From an uncultured Flavobacteriaceae bacterium (GTDB lineage: Bacteria > Bacteroidota > Bacteroidia > Flavobacteriales > Flavobacteriaceae), in NCBI GenBank assembly GCA_943788095.1, contig CALSOZ010000001.1, forward strand, positions 124,001-188,000: a stretch of 64,000 nucleotides of DNA, given 5' to 3'. The notes under the pieces were generated by a model that saw only the letters and a list, made by a program, of their open reading frames with translations, was not told the origin of the DNA and ran no database searches. Position 1 is the stretch's first letter, and each line of letters opens with the position of its first letter. The position numbers were made by a program, and so were the translations under genes. Below are positions 47,140 through 56,695 of the stretch, piece by piece.

Positions 47140-47634
47140 TTAGTTTAGGGTAGCGTCTTTCAACATTGATTCCACTAATTTTTCTTGTTTTGATTTGTCT
47201 GAAAGTTCTTCACGAACCACTGTTTCTGCAATCGAAATTGAAAGTTCTGCAACCACCGATTTTAAATCGGCAATGGCCGCTTTCTTTTCAGATGCAATCG
47301 CAGCTTGCGCTTGCGTTACTAATTTATTGGCTTCTTCTTTAGCTTCAGTTTTAGCAGTTTCAATTATGTTGCTTTTTAACTCACGAGCTTCTTTGAGCAT
47401 CGCTTGACGCTCTGCCCGAGCTTCTTTTAAAATACGGTCGTTATCGGCTGTGAGGTTTTCCATTTCTTTGCGTGCATTTTCTGCAGATGCTAAAGCAGTT
47501 TTGATCCCTTCTTCACGCTCGCTAACGGCGCCCAAAATTGGGTTCCAAGCAAATTTTCTTAATATCACTAATAGGAAAATGAACGTTAGTGCCGTCCAAA
47601 ATACCAATCCAAATCCTGGTGTAATTAAATCCAT
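47140..47634 (-). CDS. atpF: ATP synthase F0 b subunit
   Basis: Peripheral stalk subunit of 164 residues. One N-terminal membrane helix (about residues 8-27, LVFWTALTFIFLLVILRKFAW) is followed by a long charged coiled coil rich in Ala, Lys and Glu, ending in the delta-binding segment. It lies between atpE and atpH; a strong hairpin separates it from atpE. Confidence 0.94.
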   Translation of the reverse strand: MDLITPGFGLVFWTALTFIFLLVILRKFAWNPILGAVSEREEGIKTALASAENARKEMENLTADNDRILKEARAERQAMLKEARELKSNIIETAKTEAKEEANKLVTQAQAAIASEKKAAIADLKSVVAELSISIAETVVREELSDKSKQEKLVESMLKDATLN

Positions 47635-47663
47635 TTCTTTGTTGTTTTTTAAATAACTTAAAT

Positions 47664-47703
47664 TTAAAAAATACTGAAGTAACCAACCGTCACTTCAGTA
47701 TTT
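47664..47703 (-). terminator. Hairpin with T-tract between atpE and atpF (partial terminator or mRNA-stabilising structure)
   Basis: AAATACTGAAGT and ACTTCAGTATTT form a perfect 12-bp stem with an 11-base loop, and a run of T follows on the coding strand (complement of 47664-47670). It begins 9 bases after the atpE stop. Since the genes beyond it are in the same operon, it should be leaky: it could end a fraction of transcripts or protect the atpE 3' end, giving the excess c-subunit mRNA the enzyme needs. Confidence 0.7.
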
Positions 47704-47711
47704 CTTGTGTT

Positions 47712-47921
47712 TTACCCTTGTAAGAAAGCAACAACAACTCCAAAGAGTGCTACCGCCTCTACGAAGGCTGCTAAAATTAATGCGGAAGATTGAATTTTTC
47801 CGTGCATTTCAGGTTGACGTGCCATGGCATCCATCGCTGATCCACCAATTTTACCAATACCAACACCAGCTCCAATAGCTGCTAAACCAGCTCCAATAGC
47901 TGCAATTCCAGTAATAGTCAT
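47712..47921 (-). CDS. atpE: ATP synthase F0 c subunit
   Basis: Membrane rotor subunit (69 residues), a hairpin of two helices. The N-terminal helix is Gly/Ala-rich (GIAAIGAGLAAIGAGVGIG), the loop has ARQPEM, and the second helix has the ion-carrying Glu in LAAFVEAVALFGV. The residues of the typical Na+-binding set are not evident, so H+ coupling is likely. A strong hairpin follows the stop. Confidence 0.96.
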   Translation of the reverse strand: MTITGIAAIGAGLAAIGAGVGIGKIGGSAMDAMARQPEMHGKIQSSALILAAFVEAVALFGVVVAFLQG

Positions 47922-47941
47922 AGTTATAAAATTTAAATTAA

Positions 47942-49018
47942 TTAATGTTCTTCTTCAGTTGCCATTCCAAAATAGAGGGCTGACAATATTGTAAATATAT
48001 AGGCTTGTATCGCAGTTACGATAATTTCGATCACTGTAATAAATAATGAAAATGCTACAGATACGGGGGCAATTGCAACCGACTTAAATACAAATATTAA
48101 TGACATTAATGCTAATATGATCACGTGTCCTGCTGTAATGTTAGCAAACAAACGAATCATTAACGAGATCGGCTTTACAAACATCCCGATAATCTCGATA
48201 GGCATTAAAAATATTTTCATTGGAACAGGCACACCTGGCATCCAAAAAATGTGTTTCCAGTAGTTCTTGTTTCCACTAAATGTTGTAATGATAAATGTAA
48301 ACATGGCGAGAGTAAATGTAAACGCGATGTTGCCACTCAAGTTGGCTCCATTTAAAATCGGAATTAAACCGAATATGTTATTAATCCAAATAAAGAAAAA
48401 GATGGTTAACAAATAAGGCATGTACTTTTTGTACTTGTGCTCGCCAATCATTGGCTTGCCAATTTCATCTCTTACAAATATAATTAAGGGCTCCATAAAT
48501 CCAGCAACCCCTGTTGGGACACCATCTTTGGAGTTTTTGTAGCTTCGTGCGGTGGTTAAAAATATAAATAATAACAATGCTACAGAAACCCACATCATAA
48601 ACACGTTTCTGGTAATAGAAAGGTCTATTGGTTTTTGTGCATTTGTTGGGTGGTGTTCTGCATCATAAGCGATAGCAGTAGCCCCAGCATCTAATTGATA
48701 GATTTTTTCGTGTAATTTAACAAAACTCCCGCCGTTTGCTTGCACAATAGTTTTGCCTTCATCATCATGGTGAAATTCACTTGAAGAAAATCTTGTCAAC
48801 CCATTATCTGTCCACAATATAATTGGTAAGGACAGTGACACAGGGCTTCCTTTCCAGTCCCATAAATGAAACTCATGCGCATCCTTTACGTGGTGTAAAA
48901 TCATCGCTTTTGGATCAAAAGGCGCATCGTCTTTAGATGGTTCTTTCTCGGAAGCAATGCCGACAAATGATAGTGCTAAAAAAAATGTTGAAAATAATAC
49001 GGTTCTAAAGGTGTTCAA
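47942..49018 (-). CDS. atpB: ATP synthase F0 a subunit
   Basis: Proton-channel subunit with the conserved Arg in ISLMIRLFANITAGHV. The long N-terminus is a signal peptide (LFSTFFLALSFVGIAS) and a Bacteroidota-specific periplasmic domain with DAHEFHLWDW; five or more membrane helices follow. The start is uncertain: the frame is open to a GTG at 49072, but that lies at the -7 element of a very good promoter, upstream of the expected transcript start near 49053. I therefore choose TTG 49018, giving 358 residues beginning at the signal peptide. Confidence 0.88.
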   Translation of the reverse strand: MNTFRTVLFSTFFLALSFVGIASEKEPSKDDAPFDPKAMILHHVKDAHEFHLWDWKGSPVSLSLPIILWTDNGLTRFSSSEFHHDDEGKTIVQANGGSFVKLHEKIYQLDAGATAIAYDAEHHPTNAQKPIDLSITRNVFMMWVSVALLLFIFLTTARSYKNSKDGVPTGVAGFMEPLIIFVRDEIGKPMIGEHKYKKYMPYLLTIFFFIWINNIFGLIPILNGANLSGNIAFTFTLAMFTFIITTFSGNKNYWKHIFWMPGVPVPMKIFLMPIEIIGMFVKPISLMIRLFANITAGHVIILALMSLIFVFKSVAIAPVSVAFSLFITVIEIIVTAIQAYIFTILSALYFGMATEEEH

Positions 49019-49059
49019 TATGCTGCTTTTAATTAAAAATACCTTGATTAATTTTGCTG

Positions 49060-49090
49060 CAAATGTACACACATTTAATTAAATGACAAA
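49060..49090 (-). promoter_or_regulatory. Consensus promoter for the atpB operon
   Basis: On the minus strand TTTG (49090-49087), exactly 19 bases, then TACATTTG (49067-49060): a full match to the Bacteroidota vegetative promoter TTTG-N19-TAnnTTTG. It is the best promoter in the window. It lies within the gap after the 143-residue membrane gene and shows that atpB-E-F-H-A-G can be transcribed independently of the genes upstream. Confidence 0.75.
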
Positions 49091-49104
49091 CAATATTATA
49101 ATGA

Positions 49105-49536
49105 TTATTTACCCTCTTTGAGGGTTGGGTCGTGTTGTTCCTTTTTTTGAAGAAATTTAGTCACAGAATACACTTCAAAAGCCAATAATATGAAATATGG
49201 AACGAAAAAATTCATTAAATCATATCCTTGTTGGTCAGGTTTAGATAAAAGCCATGGCAATAGAAAAACAATAACTAGAGTCATTTTTAAAAGCATTCCA
49301 AGCATAAAGACATTAAACACCTCTGTTTTTCCTATGGAATCACGATAATTTATAAAAGAATAAATCAATAAAACGGTCATAAAATGAAATACATATATAT
49401 GCCATAGTGGGAAAAACAAAACAATATCTTTAGCAAAATGGTAGTTTAAATAGCTGTGAGCGCCAAAAAGTAAAGCACTTAGTCCAAGAAGTTGAATAAG
49501 AAAATTCAATTGTCGCTTTACGAAAAGTTCGTTCAT
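49105..49536 (-). CDS. Hypothetical membrane protein of the ATP synthase locus
   Basis: A 143-residue protein with four predicted membrane helices (near residues 11-29, 38-60, 76-97 and 108-128) and a charged C-terminus. No family name is certain. Its place between the AtpZ-like gene and atpB is where other bacteria carry atpI, so it may help assemble F0; that is inference. Its start overlaps the upstream gene's end by 4 bases. Confidence 0.7.
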   Translation of the reverse strand: MNELFVKRQLNFLIQLLGLSALLFGAHSYLNYHFAKDIVLFFPLWHIYVFHFMTVLLIYSFINYRDSIGKTEVFNVFMLGMLLKMTLVIVFLLPWLLSKPDQQGYDLMNFFVPYFILLAFEVYSVTKFLQKKEQHDPTLKEGK

Positions 49537-49751
49537 TTATTTATCTTTTTTGAAGCTGAAATAACACGTCTTATAACATAATAAATTGATATGACAACTG
49601 ATGTCAATGTTAGTATTAATGTAAAAAGGTTGTTTTGGTTAGGATAGGCTTCGTCCAACTTAACCCCAATAAATGTACCGACTGCAATTATTGCGACCAT
49701 CTGAATCCCTATTCCAGAGAGTAGGGCGAGCTGTTTAAGCGGATTGTCCAC
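49533..49751 (-). CDS. AtpZ/AtpI family protein
   Basis: A 72-residue protein with two membrane helices: LLSGIGIQMVAIIAVGTFIGVKLDE, matching the AtpZ pattern of a helix ending in a G-x-K-L-D-E turn, and LFTLILTLTSVVISIYYVIRRV. In bacteria that have it, it accompanies atpI and may assist Mg2+/Ca2+ handling or F0 assembly. It overlaps the bactofilin gene by 17 bases and the next gene by 4. Confidence 0.82.
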   Translation of the reverse strand: MDNPLKQLALLSGIGIQMVAIIAVGTFIGVKLDEAYPNQNNLFTLILTLTSVVISIYYVIRRVISASKKINK

Positions 49752-50167
49752 TTTTTGAATTATTTTGAGATGCGTCCACTTTTGTTTCTTTTTTCAATTC
49801 TTTTACAGAGCCTTTCATAAGGCAATTCGCATTAAACGTTGCTCCAGGCTCGACGGACAATTTCCCTATATGTACCTCTCCTTCGACCTGAGCTGAAGAA
49901 CGTAAACTAAGCATGTCTGAAACGTTTAAATTTCCTTTAAACTTACCTTCTAGGTCAGCATTATTACATGTTAAAACCCCATCGACAAGGCCTGTTTTTC
50001 CAATGACAACTTTTCCAGAAGTTTTCAAGGATCCAATAATAATGCCTTCGATTCTGAAATCGCCTTCGCTTATTAAATCGCCATTAAAAGTCGTTCCTTG
50101 AGCAATGGTGTTTCTGTTGTGAAAATGAATTCAGATTCGATTTTGAATTTTTATGATCTGTGAACAT
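49735..50167 (-). CDS. Bactofilin (polymer-forming cytoskeletal protein), frame broken by one extra base
   Basis: A small cytoskeletal beta-helix protein that polymerises at the membrane. The repaired protein has about 143 residues: a short Ser/Asn-rich tail, NTIAQGTTFNGDLISEGDFRIEG, then repeating beta-helix turns (LKTSGKVVIGKTGLVDG, AQVEGEVHIGKLSVEPG). ATG 50167 opens the tail, which breaks at the T3 run 50111-50113; two T would restore one frame. The span is 433 bases, three times 144 plus one. Its stop overlaps the AtpZ gene start. Confidence 0.85.
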
Positions 50168-50178
50168 GTGTGTTGTTT

Positions 50179-52698
50179 TTATTTGATTGTTGTTATATAA
50201 GATTCTAAATTTTTATGAATTTGAACGGTTTGATAGTTTTTGGAAGAAATTCCAAAAGAGGGTCTGGATATTATAAGGTCGTTTTCTCTTTTTAAGATTT
50301 CTGCAAATTGAGAGGCACTTTGAACGCTTTTTAACCCATGAACCACGACAAAGATAGTGTTTGTATCGTAACGATCTTTAGAAATGCTCCAATTAAAACC
50401 CTCAAGCTCTTCAATAGCAGCGCTTAACGACTCTTTAAATATTTTCAACCCTTCTGTTTCCGAAGCTTCAAATTTAAAAATAGCTTTAAATTTAGTTTGA
50501 GTTGAGTCCTGGACAAACGCTTGATTTTCTAAGGCAGGAATAACGGTTTCATACATCTTAGCTGCTTTTTTACCTTCAATGCTACTCGGATAATTTAACG
50601 CTACAAAATTAAGGCCTTCTTTGTAGGCTTCAAAACCAAATAATCGAGCTTTGGACGTTACCTTTAAGAGTTCTAACTTAGGCACAATTTCGTCACCATC
50701 AAGCCGAGTAATCTGCAAATCACAGCCATCGATGACCTGTTGGTATTCGCCTTTTTCAAACTGTGTATACAACTTATTGTAAAGTGTTTCAGGGCTATTT
50801 TCGTTGTTTGAAAGCGCAGATTCTGGGTTTAATAAAATCTCTGCGTACCGAGAGTCTGGGTAATTTTCAATTATATCTCCTTTGATCTGAGCTTGCAAAC
50901 GACTCAAATCTAACTGCGAATATATTTTGTATAAATTATATTTTGCTGGCAAAACAAGGCGGTCTTCTGGGTTTTGTTTCAGAAGCTGTTCCAGTTTATT
51001 TTGAGCCCGTTTGTAATCGTTAAATTTATCTTTATAAATAAGTCCCAATTGATAATATGCGAAGTTGCGTTCTTTAGCAATACTATCTAAGACAATTTGA
51101 TCGGTAGGGATTTGTGATAAATAATACTCAACCTTATACCTGCTTTGATCTGTTTCTTGGGAAGTTTCAACGATTTCAGACGGTGTGTTTGAATCTGACT
51201 GTGAGGTTTTGCTGGACCATCGCCAATTGGCTTCCAAGGCACGATCGCCCCAGATTCTTGCAAATTCATTTTTACCAAATGCAACGGTGGTTGGGTTGTA
51301 AAAATAGAACGTCTTTCCCTTTTTGGGAATTGGATTTTGAGACGCTCCAAACGAACTGCCTGTAGATGTTGTGCCTTTTTTAAGAGCGTCTTCCTCAGAC
51401 TTTAAGGTCTCAATATAGGATTGAAAATACGCTTCTTTATCCGCATCTGAGAGTGCTGTGATTTGTAAAATGCTGTCATTTACTTGGGCGATGGATTCAA
51501 AATAAATCACATCTTCCAAGTTATCTCGTTTTCGTTTGATGGCGCGAAACGATTTACTGTTTTCTTTTAGGTTTAATAACGTACTGTCATAATACGATCC
51601 AGCTAAGCTATACTCCGAAAAATCAAAATTTAAATCGCCTAAAGATTGATAATTTAAGGCGGTCAATTGGTCATCGTCCGAATTGGTTCGCAAGGATTTA
51701 TTGTAATACACAATTGCTAAAGAATCCGACTTGTTTTGAAGGTGATAGTTTGCAATTTGATGGTGTATTATGTCTAAATAAGGTCTGTTTTCTCTGTTTG
51801 TTTCTAAGGATTCTAAAAACTCTTCAAGGGCCATTTTGTCGCCATTATCTGAATTCAAAGTTTTTAACTTTTTCTAAATGCGCTGCAATCATGTAGGCCC
51901 GAGACGTTTTGCGTTTAAGGGCAATCACTTTATCAAATGCCAGGTTGGCGCTGTCTTTTTTTCCTAAAACAGAATAGAGTTGGCCTTCAATAAAATGAAG
52001 TCTTCCGCGGTGGTCCTTATTTTTTGGTGAGTTGTGAGGCTAATTGTAATTGTGTAATGGCACTGTCCAGCGATTTGGTGTTAATATATGCCTGTGCCAA
52101 AGTGGAGGAAGCTTCTGCCCTATCTTCATTTGAAAGTTGATTGTTTTCAATAAGTTGTTTCAGATTTTTAATCGCTACATCTTCATTTTGGAGGCGAAGG
52201 TTGGTTTTGGCGCGCCAAATTTTGGCTAAATTAATATTGCTACTAGCGGGGTATTTGAATAAAATATAGTTGAAGGCTTCTAAAGCAGGAATGAATCGGT
52301 TGTCAAAATAACGTGCTTTTCCAAGCAAAACAAACACTTCGTCTATTTGTGGGTTTTTTTCTTTTCCCTTAATGTTCATCGCCATGTTTTTGGATGGCTT
52401 TCACTGCTTTTTCTTCGGCGCGTTCAAAATTAGGGTCTTTGGCATCTGTATCAGACTGGAAGTCATCTGAAATTTGTAAACGCTCCACCGGCAAAATGTC
52501 CCAATAATTATCTTTGAAGGACGTATTAACCGAATTCAAACCCGATTCTAAAGCGACATTTCCATTGAAAAGCACATTGTACTTTGTGTTTACAGAATGC
52601 CAAGCGCGATTTAGGAATTTATCTTTTTTCCTAGAACAACTTGTAACGGTGAAGACGATTAAAGCCCCAACGACTATGTAATTAAAAACGTTTTTCAA
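50179..52698 (-). CDS. sprE: SprE/PorW-like gliding and T9SS lipoprotein, broken by three extra bases
   Basis: A TPR lipoprotein needed for gliding motility and type IX secretion in Flavobacterium. The signal has VTSCSRKKDKFLNR, followed by RAWHSVNTKYNVLFNG, then many TPR units (RYFDNRFIPALEAFNYILFKYP; YYQLGLIYKDKFNDYKRAQNKLEQLLKQNP). The frame breaks three times: near 52380-52383, in the T6 run 52020-52025, and at the A3 run 51857-51859. Each break needs one base removed, so the total length (2520) stays divisible by three. The repaired protein is about 838 residues, close to the family's size. It lies 11 bases upstream of bactofilin. Confidence 0.85.
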
Positions 52699-52895
52699 CA
52701 GTGATGTTTTTATATATTCATAACTAAAACAACGTGCATATTCGTATGCAAGTTTGTAAAAATAATCATCTTTTTGTATAAAACTAATAAAATACAGTCT
52801 TTTGCCCTAAATTAACAGCGACTTTCATGTTAATTTTGGGGAAGTCTTAACAGATGATTCTATGAAATCTTTCTTATTTTTGCTAAAAAAATTTT

Positions 52896-53951
52896 ATGGC
52901 TCAATTTCACGCATTGAAAATTCAATCGATTGTTAGACAAACGGACAAAGCAGTTAGTATTACTTTTGAGGTTCCAAAATCTTTAAAATCTGAATTTACT
53001 TTTAAAGCTGGACAATACATCACGCTTAAAGCAGTCATAAACGACCAAGAAGTTCGAAGAGACTACTCACTGAGTTCAAGTCCAGCGAGTGGATCACTAA
53101 TGGTAACGGTTAAGGAAATTGAGGGCGGATTGTTTTCTTCCTATGCAAATACACGCTTAAAAACTGGAGACACTCTAGAGGTCGGTTCGCCAAATGGGCG
53201 TTTTCTTTATGAAACTAAAAAGGAGAATAGAAATACCGTTGTCGCTTTTGCTGCAGGCAGTGGCATCACGCCAATAATGAGCATTGCTAGAACCATTTTA
53301 GAAAGCGAAACGAATACCAAATTTGTATTGATTTATGGAAACAAAAGCCCTAAGGAGACCATTTTCCATCAAGAAATTTTAGACTTACAAACTCGGCATT
53401 CCGATCGTTTTAACATTCAGTTTGTATATAGCGAAACTGATGAAACTGGTGCTTTGTTTGGACGAATTGATGCAGGAATTGTTAATTATGCTCTTAAAAA
53501 TTTGATTGATATTGATGCCGCTCAAAAGTTTTACTTGTGTGGACCTGAAGGCATGATCCATACCGTGAATAGTATTCTAACAGAAAAAGGGGTTGAAGCC
53601 TCTCAAATTCTATTTGAATTATTTACCGCTTCGGCCGTAGAATCACCTTCAAATACCACAATTAAAAAAGGCGACTCTGAAATTACAATTCTTGTAGATG
53701 AAGAGGAAACCACCTTTTCAATGCCTCAAAAACAAACTATTTTAGAAGCAGCACTCTCTAGAGATGTCGATGCGCCTTATTCCTGTCAAGGTGGAGTTTG
53801 CAGCAGCTGTATTTGCCGGGTTACCGAAGGGTCCGCTAGCATGCGACAAAACAATATATTAACGGACAATGAAGTGGCAGAAGGCTTGGTTTTGAGCTGT
53901 CAAGCAGAACCAACTTCTGCGAAGATTAAAGTTGATTTTGACGATATTTAG
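52896..53951 (+). CDS. PaaE-like NADPH-dependent ferredoxin/flavin reductase with 2Fe-2S domain
   Basis: A 351-residue electron-transfer protein. An N-terminal FAD-binding domain (RRDYSLSSSPASG) and NAD(P)-binding domain (VAFAAGSGITPIMSI, FYLCGPEGMI) are followed by a plant-type 2Fe-2S ferredoxin domain from about residue 260, with Cys ligands in YSCQGGVCSSCICRV and a later LSCQAE. The closest relatives transfer electrons to phenylacetyl-CoA epoxidase (PaaE) or to fatty-acid and steroid monooxygenases. No paa genes are adjacent, so the partner oxygenase is unknown. A TATTTTTG element lies at 52875-52882, 14 bases before the ATG. Confidence 0.88.
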   Translation: MAQFHALKIQSIVRQTDKAVSITFEVPKSLKSEFTFKAGQYITLKAVINDQEVRRDYSLSSSPASGSLMVTVKEIEGGLFSSYANTRLKTGDTLEVGSPNGRFLYETKKENRNTVVAFAAGSGITPIMSIARTILESETNTKFVLIYGNKSPKETIFHQEILDLQTRHSDRFNIQFVYSETDETGALFGRIDAGIVNYALKNLIDIDAAQKFYLCGPEGMIHTVNSILTEKGVEASQILFELFTASAVESPSNTTIKKGDSEITILVDEEETTFSMPQKQTILEAALSRDVDAPYSCQGGVCSSCICRVTEGSASMRQNNILTDNEVAEGLVLSCQAEPTSAKIKVDFDDI

Positions 53952-54964
53952 AGGTTTTCTTGAACCGTCTTTACAATGCTTTTAACAGGAATGGTTTGAA
54001 TAGCAAATTCATAGCCATCAGGAAACCGATTCCCGTAAATGGACGTCGGTATTTTTGGATATACGTTACGATCTGAAAGTAAATTGTTTGTTTCGATTTG
54101 ATTAAATGGTGCAAATCCCGCAAATGGATGTGTCACGCCCCAAAGTGTGACCACTTTCACCCCAAACATTGCAGCCATATGACCATTACTAGAGTCCATA
54201 GACAACATCACTTTTAAATTTGAGATAATGTCTAACTCTTGAGTTAAATTGAATTTACCAGCCACACAACATACATTTGCATATTTGGAAGCGAGTGTTT
54301 CAAGTTGTTTGGTTTCCTCTGATCCACCTCCAAACAATAAAACTTTCGAATCTTTTTGGAGTTCAGAAATCACTGTATCCATTTGTGAGAGCGGATATGT
54401 TTTGGAGTCATAAGCCGCAAAAGGCGCAACCCCTACAGTTGCATTAGAGAACTCTCCAAGTACCTTTTTGGTGTCTAAATCGAGTGATTTCGGAGCTAAA
54501 AAAGAAGGTGGGTCTATTTCAAGATCAAAACCTAAGTGTCTAAAAACATCCGAGTATCTCTGAGGCGTTGTACGTATAGGCTCAAAAGTTTTCTCTGAGA
54601 CTAATGCTTTTTTTTCAGCGCGACCTTTATCAATTTGAGCCGTCTTAAATCCAGATAAAAAGAATTTTAAAACCTTTGTCCGCAACACATTGTGAAGATC
54701 TGCAATGGCATCTATTTGGAGATTTCGAACTGATTTTGACAGTTGATATAAACCAAATACTCCTTTGTGCTCATTTTTAAAATCTGCAAAAAGAACTGTA
54801 ACAGATTCTAGGTCTCTAAACAACGGTGCAAACTGTTTTTTGGTCAGAACCGTCAGTTTAATTTCTGGATATGAGTTTGAAAATGCAAAAAGTACCGGAA
54901 CCGTCATTGCAACATCTCCCATTGAAGAGAGTCTAATGACAAGTATGTGTTTGATTTCCGACAC
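53948..54964 (-). CDS. Glycosyltransferase family 9 (heptosyltransferase-like)
   Basis: A 338-residue GT9 enzyme expected to add a sugar, by analogy heptose from an ADP-activated donor, to the lipopolysaccharide core. It has IRLSSMGDVAMTVPVL at the N-terminus and the C-terminal donor-binding MLSMDSSNGHMAAMFGVKVVTLWGVTHP. GTG 54964 is the start (MSEIKHILVI). It converges with the PaaE-like gene, overlapping by 4 bases, and follows the DUF4254 gene on its own strand. Confidence 0.88.
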   Translation of the reverse strand: MSEIKHILVIRLSSMGDVAMTVPVLFAFSNSYPEIKLTVLTKKQFAPLFRDLESVTVLFADFKNEHKGVFGLYQLSKSVRNLQIDAIADLHNVLRTKVLKFFLSGFKTAQIDKGRAEKKALVSEKTFEPIRTTPQRYSDVFRHLGFDLEIDPPSFLAPKSLDLDTKKVLGEFSNATVGVAPFAAYDSKTYPLSQMDTVISELQKDSKVLLFGGGSEETKQLETLASKYANVCCVAGKFNLTQELDIISNLKVMLSMDSSNGHMAAMFGVKVVTLWGVTHPFAGFAPFNQIETNNLLSDRNVYPKIPTSIYGNRFPDGYEFAIQTIPVKSIVKTVQENL

Positions 54965-54976
54965 CTCTTAACTAAT

Positions 54977-55585
54977 TTATTTGACGCCTCTTAAAACAGG
55001 ATTTAGCTCATCGTCATTATACATTTTCATTTGCTTATATACTTTCATGTATTTATCGCCGTTGGAAATGTCTTCTAACAAATCATCAATGGCTGTAGAC
55101 AAATCTGTACGCTGTTCTAACAGGGTCTCTAGCTTTTTTTGACAACTTTGCTTGTGACTGTCGGTCGCATCATCGCGCTCGGTTTCAAGTTGCATATGAT
55201 AGATTTTTAAAGCCAGAATTGAGAGCCGGTCAATAACCCATGCAGGGCTTTCCGAATTGATTTTGGCAGTTGATTTTGCTTGAATATCTTTGTAAATTTC
55301 TAAAAAATAACTATCAATAAACTCAACGGTATCCGTCCGATCTTGGTTAGACGCATCAATTTTTCTTTTTAATTTTAACGCGGCTACTGGATCAATATTT
55401 GGATCTCTAATAATGTCTTCGTACGCCCACTGTACCGTATCTATCCAGCATTTTCTATAGAGTAAATGTCCGATAAGATCTTCTCCTTTATCGTATTTGT
55501 TTTGAAACGGTTGATCTACTGAATTTAAAACTTTATACGTTGCGATAACGTCTTGGAAAATGGAATTGGCTTTCTTTGAAAACAT
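54977..55585 (-). CDS. DUF4254 protein
   Basis: A 202-residue cytoplasmic alpha-helical protein of unknown function, found mainly in Bacteroidota next to GT9 genes, as here. Visible segments are DLIGHLLYRKCWIDTVQWAYEDIIRDPNIDP, SIDASNQDR-type (KIDASNQDRTDTVEFID), and LSILALKIYHMQLE. I chose ATG 55585; a TTG at 55606 extends the frame, but it lies at a TATATTTG -7 element (55611-55604). Confidence 0.8.
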   Translation of the reverse strand: MFSKKANSIFQDVIATYKVLNSVDQPFQNKYDKGEDLIGHLLYRKCWIDTVQWAYEDIIRDPNIDPVAALKLKRKIDASNQDRTDTVEFIDSYFLEIYKDIQAKSTAKINSESPAWVIDRLSILALKIYHMQLETERDDATDSHKQSCQKKLETLLEQRTDLSTAIDDLLEDISNGDKYMKVYKQMKMYNDDELNPVLRGVK

Positions 55586-55627
55586 GCGATTGATTTTATG
55601 TGACAAATATAAGTGTAATTCTTTAGT

Positions 55628-56572
55628 TTAGTGAATCCGAGAATAAATATTCCATCCCATTTGAAAGATCACTGCTAAAAGCAGGAGCCCAATCATTAGC
55701 TCGGAGAACCAACGGAACTTGGTTGTTTCCGAAAAATTAGCTAGTAAAATAGCTGTTGGGATAAATGTAAATAAATAGTATCCTGTCTCATTACTTGGAC
55801 TTAGAAATATAATAGAAACCCCTATGAAAATAGCTAAAATAAGAACTATAAAACTAGGCCTGTTTAGGCGGTTTTTTTTTAGTCCCTTTGCTAGAAAAAC
55901 AACAATCCCAAATAATATAAATATAATAAATTGGATGGGGGCTTCCAGCAGGTATTGGTCGCTAAAGGATGGCCTATCAAAATTAATTTCTGGAATGTAT
56001 TTGAAAAAAATTGGAAACACATTATCCGTTAGCAACCGAAGACATGTCATTAGGATTCCAACAATCAAAATTCCACAAAATGGAATGACCATGTTTTTAA
56101 TTTGAGAAACAGAATAAAGGACCATTGCCATAAATATAAGTGCTAAAAATAAAATAGCCCAGGGCTCGAAAACAGCAGCAAGACAAATCCACATGGAGGC
56201 ATCTAATAGCTTTTTTTTAATATTTGTTTTGGTTTTTAAACTCACAATTCTTCGAAGAGAGAGAAGTATAAACAGATTGGAGATGAGTATTGAATTGATC
56301 TCTAAGCTGGAAGGTATGAGTCCAACGAATAAGCAAAAGTAAAGTTCTGCATAACTATTATTGTGGGTTAAATTGTTTTTCGTGACAATAAAAATTAGGA
56401 GGAAAAAAGAAGTTAATACAATTAACAAATACCCCATTTCTTCTAGTGAATTTAAAAACTTGACACCAAAATCTCCCACGATAATTCTTTGATATAAAAA
56501 CACAAGAATCAATACAATTATGAAAATTATATAGTGAATTGGTTTAGATGTCCTAAAAAAGCTTGTAATCAT
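55628..56572 (-). CDS. DUF6427-type multi-pass membrane protein
   Basis: A 314-residue protein with about nine predicted membrane helices and few conserved polar residues; its family is, I believe, DUF6427, common in Flavobacteriia between DUF4254 and purD genes. It starts MITSFFRTSKPIHYIIFI. Its function is unknown, though the neighbourhood (GT9, DUF4254) suggests surface-polysaccharide work. Confidence 0.72.
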   Translation of the reverse strand: MITSFFRTSKPIHYIIFIIVLILVFLYQRIIVGDFGVKFLNSLEEMGYLLIVLTSFFLLIFIVTKNNLTHNNSYAELYFCLFVGLIPSSLEINSILISNLFILLSLRRIVSLKTKTNIKKKLLDASMWICLAAVFEPWAILFLALIFMAMVLYSVSQIKNMVIPFCGILIVGILMTCLRLLTDNVFPIFFKYIPEINFDRPSFSDQYLLEAPIQFIIFILFGIVVFLAKGLKKNRLNRPSFIVLILAIFIGVSIIFLSPSNETGYYLFTFIPTAILLANFSETTKFRWFSELMIGLLLLAVIFQMGWNIYSRIH

Positions 56573-56695
56573 ATAAAGTGTTGACTATATTTGTCCTGTA
56601 AATATAAGGTTATTATAAAAATGTCGCCTCAATTTTAGTCATCAACACTATAATTTAGACATTTAATTAGCCTGATAACTTTAAATTAGAGACCC

